A stretch of 64,000 nt of DNA, taken from NCBI GenBank assembly GCA_037444165.1, contig JBBIMX010000003.1, forward strand, positions 1 to 64,000. Direction: 5' to 3'. The notes under the pieces are model-generated. The model was given only the letters and a program-made list of their open reading frames with translations. It was not told where the DNA came from and made no database searches. The stretch comes from CALIBK01 sp037444165 (lineage in GTDB: Bacteria > Desulfobacterota > BSN033 > UBA1163). A program made the position numbers and the translations under genes. Below are positions 50,264-58,585 of the stretch, one piece after another. Each line of letters opens with the position of its first letter. Position 1 is the first letter of the stretch.

Positions 50264-51592
50264 TTAGGTAGCTATTTTCTGAAGAAGCTCAAAGAGGATC
50301 TTCATTCCGAACTTCACATTTTCCAATTCAATCCGCTCATTGTTCCCGTGGACCCTCATTAACTCCTTCTCTGTGATTCGGAAGGGCTCAAAGTCATAAA
50401 CAATCATTCCTTTTTCCCTGAGGAAACGACTGTCAGTAGCCCCTGGAAGGAGAAGAGGGACGACCGGACAGCCCGGATCATTTTCAGCAGCGATCTCCTC
50501 GATAGAATGAAACAACTCCGTATCGATAGGAGAGGGAGGAAGGGAGCGACTTTCGGCGATCACCTCCACTTCTATTTCTTGCCCCACCCTCTTTTTGACC
50601 TCCTTTAAAAACTCCTCTTTGTCGGTTCCAGGAAGGAGACGACAATCGAGAATGCCTGTGGATTCCGAGGGAATGACATTGGCTTTACTCCCTCCCTGAA
50701 GGACGGTAAGAGAGAGGGTGTTTCGTAACATAGCGTTGTAGATGGGATTGGAGGTAAGCCATATAGAAAAGGTCTCATCCAGAAGCCCTTTTTCGATATC
50801 CTCAAAATAGCCTTTTTCATAAGAAGGCTGTTTCAGGGCCATCTTCCTGAAGTACTCCTTTACGGTAGGAAGAACCAAAAAAGGGGTTTCCCAGTGAGTG
50901 ATCGCCTCCAGGGCATGAACCAGTTTCACATTGGGATTCTCGGAGTGAGGCATGGAGGCGTGGCCAGACGTCCCTCTGGCTTTAAGTCTCAGTTGATAAA
51001 TGACCTTTTGACCGTTTGAGACCTCATAGCGATCGGCTACTCCTTTTTCGTCGAGAATAATATATCCTCCTTCGTTAAGGGCATACTCGCATTGGCTTAA
51101 AAAGGGAAGATTCTCCATCGCCCACTGAACGCCCCATCTTCCCCCTGTCTCTTCATCCGCAGAGGCGAAAAAAAGGATATCCCTTTTGAGGGGAATTTTT
51201 TCCCGCTTTAAAATAAGGAGGGCCATCATCTCCACAATCCCCATCGATTTATTATCGAGAGTTCCACGGCCATAGAGATAACCCTCCTTGATCACTCCTT
51301 CAAAAGGAGGGACCTCCCAGCCCTCCTTCTCCACGGGAACCACATCCATATGATTGAGAAGTAAGAGGGGTCTTTTTTCTTCACTTCCTTTTAAGGTTGC
51401 GATGAGATTCCCTCTCCCGAGAGAGGGTTCAAAAAGCTCACAGGGGATCGATTCTGAATCAAAGATTCGTTTAAAAAACCTGGCTCCTTCGATCTCATTC
51501 CCAGGAGGATTGACGGTTTGAATCCGTATATATTCCTGTAAGTAATGGATGGCTTCGTCGAGTAATTTATCCCAGTTCATAGATCCCTCCAA
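50264..51592 (-). CDS. M20 family metallopeptidase/deacylase
   Basis: This 442-aa M20 hydrolase has the metal-binding LLLLNHMDVVPVE (HxD), GRGTLDNKSMG, the catalytic ADEETGGRWG, a dimerisation domain (SGHASMPHSENPNVKLVHAL) and a last ligand region VHGNNERIE. The closest description is ArgE/DapE/carboxypeptidase-like with a long form. The substrate is unknown. There is no signal peptide, so it is cytoplasmic. GGAGGGATCT precedes the ATG. It lies downstream of the adenine deaminase gene, separated by repeat B. Confidence 0.85.
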   Translation of the reverse strand: MEGSMNWDKLLDEAIHYLQEYIRIQTVNPPGNEIEGARFFKRIFDSESIPCELFEPSLGRGNLIATLKGSEEKRPLLLLNHMDVVPVEKEGWEVPPFEGVIKEGYLYGRGTLDNKSMGIVEMMALLILKREKIPLKRDILFFASADEETGGRWGVQWAMENLPFLSQCEYALNEGGYIILDEKGVADRYEVSNGQKVIYQLRLKARGTSGHASMPHSENPNVKLVHALEAITHWETPFLVLPTVKEYFRKMALKQPSYEKGYFEDIEKGLLDETFSIWLTSNPIYNAMLRNTLSLTVLQGGSKANVIPSESTGILDCRLLPGTDKEEFLKEVKKRVGQEIEVEVIAESRSLPPSPIDTELFHSIEEIAAENDPGCPVVPLLLPGATDSRFLREKGMIVYDFEPFRITEKELMRVHGNNERIELENVKFGMKILFELLQKIAT

Positions 51593-51639
51593 GCTCCTTT
51601 ATCCCTTTTATTATTTTCAATTTGAAATATCGTTTTTTT

Positions 51640-51757
51640 GTAATCCCTCATTCAGAAGTGGGGAATAAGCCCGAGAGGGGTATTGGAAACGTTCTATGGG
51701 TTTCGGAAATACTCCTGTTGGGCTTAAATTTATTTCCACCCTTCAGTGAGGGCTTAC
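51640..51757. repeat. Palindromic repeat family B, full copy 2
   Basis: This 118-bp element begins GTAATCCCTCATTCAG and ends CTTCAGTGAGGGCTTAC. The left ~45 bp and the inverse complement of the right ~50 bp align through GTAA-CCCTCA, GTGG, ATAA, GCCC and AGG-GTATT, giving a long imperfect hairpin. It shares most of its length with 273-405. It occupies the whole gap between two same-strand genes. Confidence 0.75.
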
Positions 51758-51763
51758 GTTTTT

Positions 51764-53485
51764 TTACTCTTCCCCAAATACGGGTACGATTTTAAACTGG
51801 TTCACATCCACAAGCCCTTTATCGGTAATCTTTAATTCCGGAATCACGGGAAGGGAAAGAAAGGAGAGGGCCATAAAGGGATCGACGAACTTACAACCCA
51901 ACTCCCTCACCTTTTTATCCAGGATTCTCAATTTCTGGTAGACCCGATCGACCGAGGCCTCCGCCATCAATCCCCCGATGGGAAGGGGAAGGGAGGCCAG
52001 GACCTTTCCCTTCGATATGACGATTAAACCTCCTCCCATTCTCTGGATTCCTTGAACGGCTCTTAACATCTCTTCATCATTCGTTCCCACAACGATGATA
52101 TTATGGGAATCATGGGCTACAGAAGATCCGATTGCCCCTTCCTTTAATCCAAACCCTTGAACGAAACCAACCCCGATATTTCCTGTCCCTCTATGTCTTT
52201 CGACCACAGCGATTTTCAGAAGATCTTCCTCAGGGTTAGGATAGGCCACCCCATCCTTTAAAATGATTTTTTTCATCACCTTTTTAGTGATAATCTGTCC
52301 GGGAATCAACTGGATCACCTTAGCCCATGGCTGATTGCTTCGAAGGAGAAAAGAGTCTTTATCTATTTCCCCGATATGGATGGAGTCTCGAATCTTTCTG
52401 GCCTTGATCCTTTTGAGGGCCTTCGGAAGGAGCCTTCCCTCTTCAGCAATTAGAAGACCATCTTTAAAAACCTTTTTGATGCGGAACTCCCCGAGATGAT
52501 CAAAACTGACCAGGTCGGCCCTGAACCCTGGAGCAATAGCCCCAAGGTCATCCAGTCTGAAGTATTCGGCCACATTTAAAGTGGCCATTTGAATAGCCAG
52601 AATGGGATCGAGACCTAATCGAATCGCCTGCCTGATCATGCTATCGATGTGACCTTCTTCGATGAGCTCCTTGGGATGCCGATCATCCGTGACCCAGAAG
52701 AAACGCCTCGAATTTTTAGAATGGATCAAAGGGAGAAGGTCTTTCAGATTTCTTGCCGTCGAGCCTTCCCGAACCATAATCCACATCCCGTTTTTCAATT
52801 TCTCTTTAGCCTCTTTCGGAGTGGAACATTCATGGTCCGATCGAATCCCCGAGCTGAGATAGGCAAAGAGTCCCTTTCCGGTAAGGAGTGGGGCATGGCC
52901 ATCGATTCTCTTCCCATGGGCTATTTCGATCTTTCTCAGGACTTCAGGATCCCTGGAAATGACTCCTGGGAAGTTCATCATCTCTGCCAGTCCGATGGCC
53001 CAAGGTTCGTGGAGGAGAGGTTCAATGGCATCGGCTTTTAATTCAGCCCCAGAGCTTTCGAGGGAGGTGGCAGGGACACAGGAAGGAATCATGATCAATA
53101 CATTCAAGGGAATTCCTTTCGCCGATTCGGCCATAAAACGAACTCCCTCCACTCCCCACACATTGGCAATCTCGTGGGGGTCTATCACGATGGTGGTCGT
53201 TCCATGGGGAAGAATCGCTCGGGCAAACTCAGGAATTCCAACCATACTGGACTCCACATGGACATGGCCATCGATCAACCCAGGGCAGAGAAAGTCTCCT
53301 TCTACGTCTATCGTCCTTTTAGCCTGATAATCCCCGAATCCCACAATTCGTCCATCAAAAATAGCAACCTCTCTTTTCTCAATCTGACCCGAAAAGACAT
53401 CGACCACCCTTGCATTCTTAATGAGGAGATCGACCTTCCCTTCTCCGGCGGCCACTTTGATCCTTTCAGACAACGGACTTCCCAT
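51764..53485 (-). CDS. ade: Adenine deaminase
   Basis: This 573-aa enzyme converts adenine to hypoxanthine in purine salvage. All family hallmarks are present: PGLIDGHVHVESSM (His74, His76, Glu78), IDPHEIANVWG (102-109), GKRIDGHAPLL, DHECST and FFWVTDDRHP. The C-terminal domain ends with ITDKGLVDVNQFK. AAGGAGGGATAAGCG precedes the ATG. Compare the divergent paralogue at 32149-33882. Confidence 0.92.
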   Translation of the reverse strand: MGSPLSERIKVAAGEGKVDLLIKNARVVDVFSGQIEKREVAIFDGRIVGFGDYQAKRTIDVEGDFLCPGLIDGHVHVESSMVGIPEFARAILPHGTTTIVIDPHEIANVWGVEGVRFMAESAKGIPLNVLIMIPSCVPATSLESSGAELKADAIEPLLHEPWAIGLAEMMNFPGVISRDPEVLRKIEIAHGKRIDGHAPLLTGKGLFAYLSSGIRSDHECSTPKEAKEKLKNGMWIMVREGSTARNLKDLLPLIHSKNSRRFFWVTDDRHPKELIEEGHIDSMIRQAIRLGLDPILAIQMATLNVAEYFRLDDLGAIAPGFRADLVSFDHLGEFRIKKVFKDGLLIAEEGRLLPKALKRIKARKIRDSIHIGEIDKDSFLLRSNQPWAKVIQLIPGQIITKKVMKKIILKDGVAYPNPEEDLLKIAVVERHRGTGNIGVGFVQGFGLKEGAIGSSVAHDSHNIIVVGTNDEEMLRAVQGIQRMGGGLIVISKGKVLASLPLPIGGLMAEASVDRVYQKLRILDKKVRELGCKFVDPFMALSFLSLPVIPELKITDKGLVDVNQFKIVPVFGEE

Positions 53486-53618
53486 CGCTTATCCCTCCTT
53501 ATGGGTTTCATAACAAATCCCATCCGGAGGATCAAGGAAAGATTTCACAAATCATCAACATGACTTGATCTCCTAACAAGATGTGTTAAAAAGAAAAAAA
53601 TCATTCAAATGGGATGGC

Positions 53619-53647
53619 TTGTTTTCCGAACCGACTCGACCTAAAAT
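53619..53647 (+). promoter_or_regulatory. Promoter for the HAD phosphatase gene
   Basis: TTGTTT (53619-53624), 17 nt and TAAAAT (53642-53647). Only ten bases separate the -10 from ATG 53658, implying a very short leader. Confidence 0.5.
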
Positions 53648-53657
53648 TTCATTAATT

Positions 53658-54344
53658 ATGAGAGACTGGTTCAAAAAGATCGGTGCGATTATTTTCGATT
53701 TCGATGGGACTCTTGCCCTTCTCAATATCGACTTCCTTTTAATGAAGAGAAAGGTTTTTGGGTTAGTGGATGAATTTGGAGTAGATGCGGGCTTGCTTCA
53801 TGAAACCTACCTCCTGGAGATCATCGACGAGGTCTATCGTATTCTTATGGAAAGAGATTCTTTCAAAGCAGAAAGCTTCTTTGAAGAGGCTCATCAAATT
53901 CTCCATGAGGTGGAAATGGAGGCCGCTCGCGAAGGAAGCCTCCTTCCCGGGGTCAAGGAACTCTTGAATTTCTTGAGGGAGAGGGGATTAAAGATAGGAA
54001 TCATTACCAGAAATTGTGAGGAGGCCGTTCGAAGGGTATTTCCGGAAGTCGATGAATACTGCGATGTATTCATTTCAAGAGATTCGATTCGGAGAGTGAA
54101 ACCTCACCCGGATCATCTTAATGCCGTCACAAAGAGGTTGGGAATTTCTGGAGAAGAGGCCGTGATGGTGGGAGATCATCCACTGGATATCCAAGCAGGG
54201 AAAAGGGTAGGGATGAGAACGATTGGGGTTTTGTCAGGGAGAACGACAAAAGAGGAGTTCGAAAAGGCTGGAGCCGATGAAATTCTGAAAGATGTAACCG
54301 AGGTGAGGGTCCTATTGGATGGGGAAGATGAAATGATGCAATGA
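53658..54344 (+). CDS. HAD-superfamily phosphatase
   Basis: This 228-aa HAD hydrolase of the Gph/PGMB type has the nucleophile motif IIFDFDGTLALL and motif II IGIITRNCE. The Lys segment is RVKPHPDHL and motif III is VMVGDHPLDIQAGKRVG. The helical cap lies between residues ~20 and 85. It probably hydrolyses a phosphorylated small metabolite (phosphoglycolate-like); not assignable. ATG 53658 is preferred, since an upstream GTG (53583) would precede the predicted promoter. Confidence 0.82.
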   Translation: MRDWFKKIGAIIFDFDGTLALLNIDFLLMKRKVFGLVDEFGVDAGLLHETYLLEIIDEVYRILMERDSFKAESFFEEAHQILHEVEMEAAREGSLLPGVKELLNFLRERGLKIGIITRNCEEAVRRVFPEVDEYCDVFISRDSIRRVKPHPDHLNAVTKRLGISGEEAVMVGDHPLDIQAGKRVGMRTIGVLSGRTTKEEFEKAGADEILKDVTEVRVLLDGEDEMMQ

Positions 54345-54395
54345 TGGGGTATGGGAATAATAAAAGAGAAGGTGGTTTTAAATGGAGGGATAAGG

Positions 54396-54788
54396 ATGGG
54401 TAAAAAAATCATCTATACCGAAAAGGCACCTAAACCAATTGGTCCATATTCTCAGGCCATTCACGCAGGGGAGTTTATCTTCCTTTCGGGTCAGATTCCT
54501 ATCGATCCAGCCACTGGAGAGATGATTAATGGAGATATTCGAGACCAGACCCGACAGGTCTTAGAAAACCTGAAGGCGATTCTGGTTTCTCAAGGATTAG
54601 GAATGGAGAATGTGGTCAAGGTGACCATTTTCTTGAAGGATCTGGGAAATTTCAATCAGGTGAACGAGGTCTATGGAACCTACTTTTCTTCTTCGCCTCC
54701 TGCAAGAACAACAGTGGAAGTCTCAAGGCTTCCAAGGGATTCGCAACTCGAGATAGAAGCCATAGCCTTCAACCCCTCCGTTCGTTAA
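54396..54788 (+). CDS. ridA: RidA family enamine/imine deaminase
   Basis: This 130-aa protein begins KKIIYTEKAPKPIGPYSQAI, with FLSGQIPIDPATGE, a VKVTIFLKDLGNF block and the RTTVEVSRLPRDSQLEIEAIA tail including the active-site Arg. It hydrolyses reactive enamine/imine intermediates from PLP enzymes. ATG 54396 follows GGAGGGATAAGG; the ORF could be read 15 codons further upstream without a ribosome-binding site. Confidence 0.92.
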   Translation: MGKKIIYTEKAPKPIGPYSQAIHAGEFIFLSGQIPIDPATGEMINGDIRDQTRQVLENLKAILVSQGLGMENVVKVTIFLKDLGNFNQVNEVYGTYFSSSPPARTTVEVSRLPRDSQLEIEAIAFNPSVR

Positions 54789-54807
54789 TTTAAAGACCAT
54801 TCATCGG

Positions 54808-54836
54808 AAAGAGGGCACCCGGAGGAGCCTCTTTTT
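54808..54836 (+). terminator. Terminator after ridA
   Basis: AAGAGGGC and GCCTCTT form a short stem (one bulge), loop of about 10 nt, followed by TTTTT. It lies 20 nt after the ridA stop. Confidence 0.5.
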
Positions 54837-54874
54837 AAAAATCCTTTCCTTTTTCCCTCTGCCAAGAGAATCGG

Positions 54875-54903
54875 TTGTATGAGCCAATCCATTCGTTTAT
54901 AAT
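54875..54903 (+). promoter_or_regulatory. der promoter
   Basis: TTGTAT (54875-54880), 17 nt and consensus TATAAT (54898-54903), 27 nt before the der ATG. Confidence 0.65.
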
Positions 54904-54929
54904 GAATTTTGGAGATTTGAGGATTCCCA

Positions 54930-56249
54930 ATGAAACCCATTATTGCCATTGTTGGAAGGCCTAACGTTGGGAAATCGACCCTTTTTAATCGTATCCTTGG
55001 GGGGAGGAAGGCTATTGTCTGGAACGAACCTGGGGTCACTCGGGATCGAAACTATGCGGATGCTGAGTGGGATGGTAAGGGTTTTATTTTGATTGACACG
55101 GGAGGCTTTGAACCGATCTCAAAGGATCGAATCTTTGTTCAGATGCGTGAACAATGTGAATTGGCCATGGAGGAGGCAGATATCATTCTCTTCGTCATGG
55201 ATGGGAAAGAGGGATTGATGCCATCGGATCGAGACATTGCAGATATTTTAAGGCGATTGAATAAACCTGTCTTTTATATCGTCAATAAGATTGACCACCC
55301 TAAGGACGAGGATAAGATTTTCGAATTTTATGGATTGGGGATCGAGAAAATCTATCCTATTTCTGCAGAACATCGGAGGGGATTGGATGAATTGATGGAA
55401 GAAGTGTCTCATTTTCTTTTAGCAGGGGAAGAAGAGGAATCGAATGAATGGATCACCAGGGTGGCGGTGTTAGGGAGGCCGAATGTAGGGAAGTCCTCCT
55501 TGATCAATCGGATTTTAGGATATAAGAGGGTGATGGTGGATGAAGCCCCTGGAACTACCCGGGATGCGATTGATACCCATTTTAAGAGAGATGGAAAACA
55601 TTACGTCTTGATTGATACGGCAGGGATTCGAAGGAAAAGCCGGATTAGCCTCCGGCTCGAAAAGTATAGTATCATGGAAGCCCTTCGTACTCTCGATCGA
55701 TGTGATGTGGCCCTTCTCCTCTTGGATCCCCGGGAAGGAGTAACCGATCAGGATGCTCGGATAGGGGGATTCATCCATGAAAAAGGAAAGGGATGCATCC
55801 TTCTTGTCAATAAATGGGATTTGATCGAAAAGGACTCCCATACGGCAAATGAGTTTAGGAGAAGGATTTATGATGAACTGAAGTATCTTTCTTATGCTCC
55901 GATTCTTTTTGTCTCTGCCCTCACAGGGCAGCGGGTGATGAAGGTTCTGGATATGGTGGATCATGTGGCAGAACAGGCGAAGAAGAGAATCCCTACTTCC
56001 CAGCTCAATCGATCCCTTGTAGAATGGGTGAAGAGGACTCCTCCCCCCTCCTTTCAAACCCATCCTGTTAAATTGAATTATATCACCCAGGTGAAGGTAA
56101 AACCCCCCACCTTTGTCATTTCAACCAATTTCCCTGAAGGGATCCATTTTTCATATGAACGTTATCTGATGAATCAAATCAGGGAAGCCTTTGGATTTGA
56201 GGGTGTACCCATCAGGCTTCTCTTTAAAAAGAAGAGAAAGGGTCGTTGA
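54930..56249 (+). CDS. der: Ribosome biogenesis GTPase Der (EngA)
   Basis: This 439-aa protein has two tandem G domains: GRPNVGKSTLFNRI with DTGGFEP and NKIDHP, then GRPNVGKSSLINRI with DTAGIRRKSR and NKWDLIEK. A C-terminal KH-like domain follows (LNYITQVKVKPPTFVISTNFPE). It is an essential 50S assembly factor. Length is normal. The next gene starts 1 nt after its stop. Confidence 0.96.
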   Translation: MKPIIAIVGRPNVGKSTLFNRILGGRKAIVWNEPGVTRDRNYADAEWDGKGFILIDTGGFEPISKDRIFVQMREQCELAMEEADIILFVMDGKEGLMPSDRDIADILRRLNKPVFYIVNKIDHPKDEDKIFEFYGLGIEKIYPISAEHRRGLDELMEEVSHFLLAGEEEESNEWITRVAVLGRPNVGKSSLINRILGYKRVMVDEAPGTTRDAIDTHFKRDGKHYVLIDTAGIRRKSRISLRLEKYSIMEALRTLDRCDVALLLLDPREGVTDQDARIGGFIHEKGKGCILLVNKWDLIEKDSHTANEFRRRIYDELKYLSYAPILFVSALTGQRVMKVLDMVDHVAEQAKKRIPTSQLNRSLVEWVKRTPPPSFQTHPVKLNYITQVKVKPPTFVISTNFPEGIHFSYERYLMNQIREAFGFEGVPIRLLFKKKRKGR

Positions 56250-56250
56250 T

Positions 56251-57810
56251 ATGGATCGAATAAAAAAGGGAAAGCTTCTCTTCATTATTTTAGCCCTATG
56301 CTTGATTGGGGCAGGGGTTCTCTATCACTTCTTTGGGCAGAGACAGACAACCCACCGGTATAGAACCGTAAAAGTGGAGCGGGGGGAGATTCGATCGGTG
56401 GTGACGGCTACTGGAACCATGAATCCGGTCATTACCGTCTTAGTCGGGAGTCAGGTCACAGGAACGATCAAGGCCCTTTACGCCGATTTCAACTCCCGCG
56501 TAAAAGAGGGGCAGGTCATCGCCCAAATTGACCCGGCACTCTTCGAGGCCCAAGTGGCCCAGGCGAAAGCCAATGTCTCTCACGCTCAGGCGAGTCTTGC
56601 CACAGCCCGAGCCAATCTCAAGAATGCCCAGGCCAATCTTGCCAAGGCAGAGGTGGCGGTGGCCGACGCCCAAAGGACCCTCGAACGAAACAGGGAATTG
56701 ATGGAGAAGAAGGTGATTGCTCAGGCCACTCTGGATACATCCCAGGCCAATTATGATTCTGCGGTGGCTCAAAGGGAGATCGCCCGAGCCCAGGTGGAGT
56801 CTGCCTTGTCTCAGGTGGCATCCAGTGAGGCTCAACTGGAACAGGCAAGGGCTTCCCTGAGGCTGGCAGAAACCAATCTGAGGTATACCACGATTCGTTC
56901 ACCTGTAAATGGGATCGTCATTTCGAGAAATGTGGATGTGGGACAGACCGTAGCTGCAAGCCTACAGGCTCCCACCCTTTTTACCATTGCCAAAGATCTG
57001 ACCCAGATGCAGGTCAATACCAATGTGAGTGAGGCCGATATTGGACGAATCGAAGTGGGACAAGAGACGACCTTCACCGTAGATGCCTACCCGGATCGGA
57101 CTTTCTATGGAAAGGTTTCGGAGGTTCGAAATGCTCCACAGACGATTCAGAATGTGGTGACCTATGATGTGATCATTCAGGTAGATAACAGGGACCTTAA
57201 GTTAAAACCGGGAATGACGGCCAATGTCTCCATTCAAATTGATCATAGGAAAAATGTTTTGAAGGTCCCCAATTCTGCCCTTCGATTCCGGCCAGAATTT
57301 GCAAAAAAAGAAGAGGCGAGTAAACTCGATCAGCCGAAGAATGAACCTTCGCCCGTTGGAAAAGGTGGAGGTTTGAGCGAACGATTCACGAGAGAGCTCA
57401 ACCTCACCGAGGATCAGAGATCGAAACTGGAGATGATTCTTAAGGATTCGAGAGCGGAGTTTCAAGAGATTCGTGAAAGATTGAAGCCTGAAGAGGCGCA
57501 AATCCGAATAAGGACATTGATCCGTCAGAGGATCTGGGGGATTTTAACCGATGAACAGAAGAAAAGATTAAAAGAACTGGGACAGTCTTTCGAAAAGGCT
57601 CAGGCAAAACCGGGAAGGCTATGGATTCTTGGATCGGATGGGAAGCCAAAACCGATAGAGGTGATGATTGGAATCACAGATGGGAGCTTCAGTGAAGTCG
57701 TCTCCGGAGAAATAAAAGAAGGGACAGAAGTCATCATTGAAGAAATGACCAATAAAAAGGGTGGCTCCCAAAGCGGAGCCCCTTCGCCCTCCTTAAGGGG
57801 CTTTAGATAA
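56251..57810 (+). CDS. macA: MacA-type efflux adaptor with a Spy/CpxP-like insertion
   Basis: This 519-aa periplasmic adaptor has an N-terminal membrane anchor (LLFIILALCLIGAGVLYHFF) and a lipoyl half (MNPVITVLVGSQVTGTI). A long alanine-rich coiled-coil hairpin follows (QAKANVSHAQASLATARANLKNAQ and onward). A beta-barrel and an AVPNSALRF-like strand (LKVPNSALRFRPEF) come next. Residues ~352-450 are a charged helical insert with LNLTEDQ and ILTDEQ, resembling LTxxQ repeats of Spy/CpxP chaperones. A last domain (KPIEVMIGITDGSFSEVVSGEIKEG) returns to MacA. It forms an ABC efflux or export system with the two genes downstream. ATG 56251 overlaps nothing. Confidence 0.87.
   Translation: MDRIKKGKLLFIILALCLIGAGVLYHFFGQRQTTHRYRTVKVERGEIRSVVTATGTMNPVITVLVGSQVTGTIKALYADFNSRVKEGQVIAQIDPALFEAQVAQAKANVSHAQASLATARANLKNAQANLAKAEVAVADAQRTLERNRELMEKKVIAQATLDTSQANYDSAVAQREIARAQVESALSQVASSEAQLEQARASLRLAETNLRYTTIRSPVNGIVISRNVDVGQTVAASLQAPTLFTIAKDLTQMQVNTNVSEADIGRIEVGQETTFTVDAYPDRTFYGKVSEVRNAPQTIQNVVTYDVIIQVDNRDLKLKPGMTANVSIQIDHRKNVLKVPNSALRFRPEFAKKEEASKLDQPKNEPSPVGKGGGLSERFTRELNLTEDQRSKLEMILKDSRAEFQEIRERLKPEEAQIRIRTLIRQRIWGILTDEQKKRLKELGQSFEKAQAKPGRLWILGSDGKPKPIEVMIGITDGSFSEVVSGEIKEGTEVIIEEMTNKKGGSQSGAPSPSLRGFR
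57777..57802 (+). other. Hairpin at the macA 3' end
   Basis: AGCCCCTT (57777-57784) pairs perfectly with AAGGGGCT (57795-57802). A second GGCTCC/GGAGCC pair lies just upstream (57763-57780). It encodes the odd Ser/Pro/Gly tail of MacA and could act as a processing or attenuation site before macB. There is no U tract, so it is not called a terminator. Confidence 0.35.
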
Positions 57811-57850
57811 AAGTGTCGTTTCTCCGTGATCTGGAGTGATTTGAAATTAG

Positions 57851-58543
57851 ATGGATGCTCTCATTCAAGTAGAAAATTTGGTCAAGATTTATCAATTAGG
57901 AGAGGTGGAGATTCCTGCGCTTCGGGGAATTACCCTATCCATCGAACGAGGTGAATTTGTAGCCATTATGGGGGCTTCGGGATCCGGGAAATCCACCTTT
58001 ATGAATATTTTGGGATTCTTAGATCTGCCTACCAGTGGTCTTTATCTTTTTGAGGGAATCCATGGCGAACACCTCTCGAGAGATGAGCTGGCAGAAATCC
58101 GAAATCGTAAAATAGGCTTTGTTTTTCAGGGATTTAATTTGCTCTCGAAGTACTCAGCCTTAGAAAACGTCGAACTCCCCCTTATCTATTCTAAGATTTC
58201 AGGATCAAGAAGGCGAGAGATGGCCCAGAGGGCCCTCTCCGCCGTTGGGCTTGAAGATCGTTCCCATCATCATCCCTTCCAGCTTTCAGGTGGCGAACAG
58301 CAGCGGGTGGCGATTGCTCGAGCCCTGGTCAATCAACCATCGGTCCTTTTAGCAGACGAACCCACAGGAAATCTCGATACCAAGACAAGCGGAGAGATTA
58401 TGGATCTCTTCCGAAAACTTAACGAGGAGATGGGGATTACCATCGTGATGGTTACCCATGAACCAGATATTGCTTCTTACGCTGAGCGAAGGATTCTCTT
58501 TAAAGATGGACAGGTCGTGGAGGACTCCTACTCAAGGCTTTAG
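57851..58543 (+). CDS. MacB-type ABC transporter ATPase
   Basis: This 230-aa ATPase of the LolD/MacB group has Walker A GASGSGKSTFMNILGFLD, Q-loop FVFQGFNLL, signature LSGGEQQRVAIARAL, Walker B VLLADEPTGNLD and H-loop VTHEPD. It pairs with the permease downstream and the MacA-like adaptor upstream. In E. coli these two parts are one MacB chain; here they are separate. Confidence 0.9.
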   Translation: MDALIQVENLVKIYQLGEVEIPALRGITLSIERGEFVAIMGASGSGKSTFMNILGFLDLPTSGLYLFEGIHGEHLSRDELAEIRNRKIGFVFQGFNLLSKYSALENVELPLIYSKISGSRRREMAQRALSAVGLEDRSHHHPFQLSGGEQQRVAIARALVNQPSVLLADEPTGNLDTKTSGEIMDLFRKLNEEMGITIVMVTHEPDIASYAERRILFKDGQVVEDSYSRL

Positions 58544-58585
58544 CCTTGAAACAAACCCTTTTAGAAGGAGGGGCACTTCAATTAG

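Noticed and set aside
55515..56063. 182-codon ORF antisense to der
   Set aside because: It is a shadow of the second G domain of Der, with no independent support.
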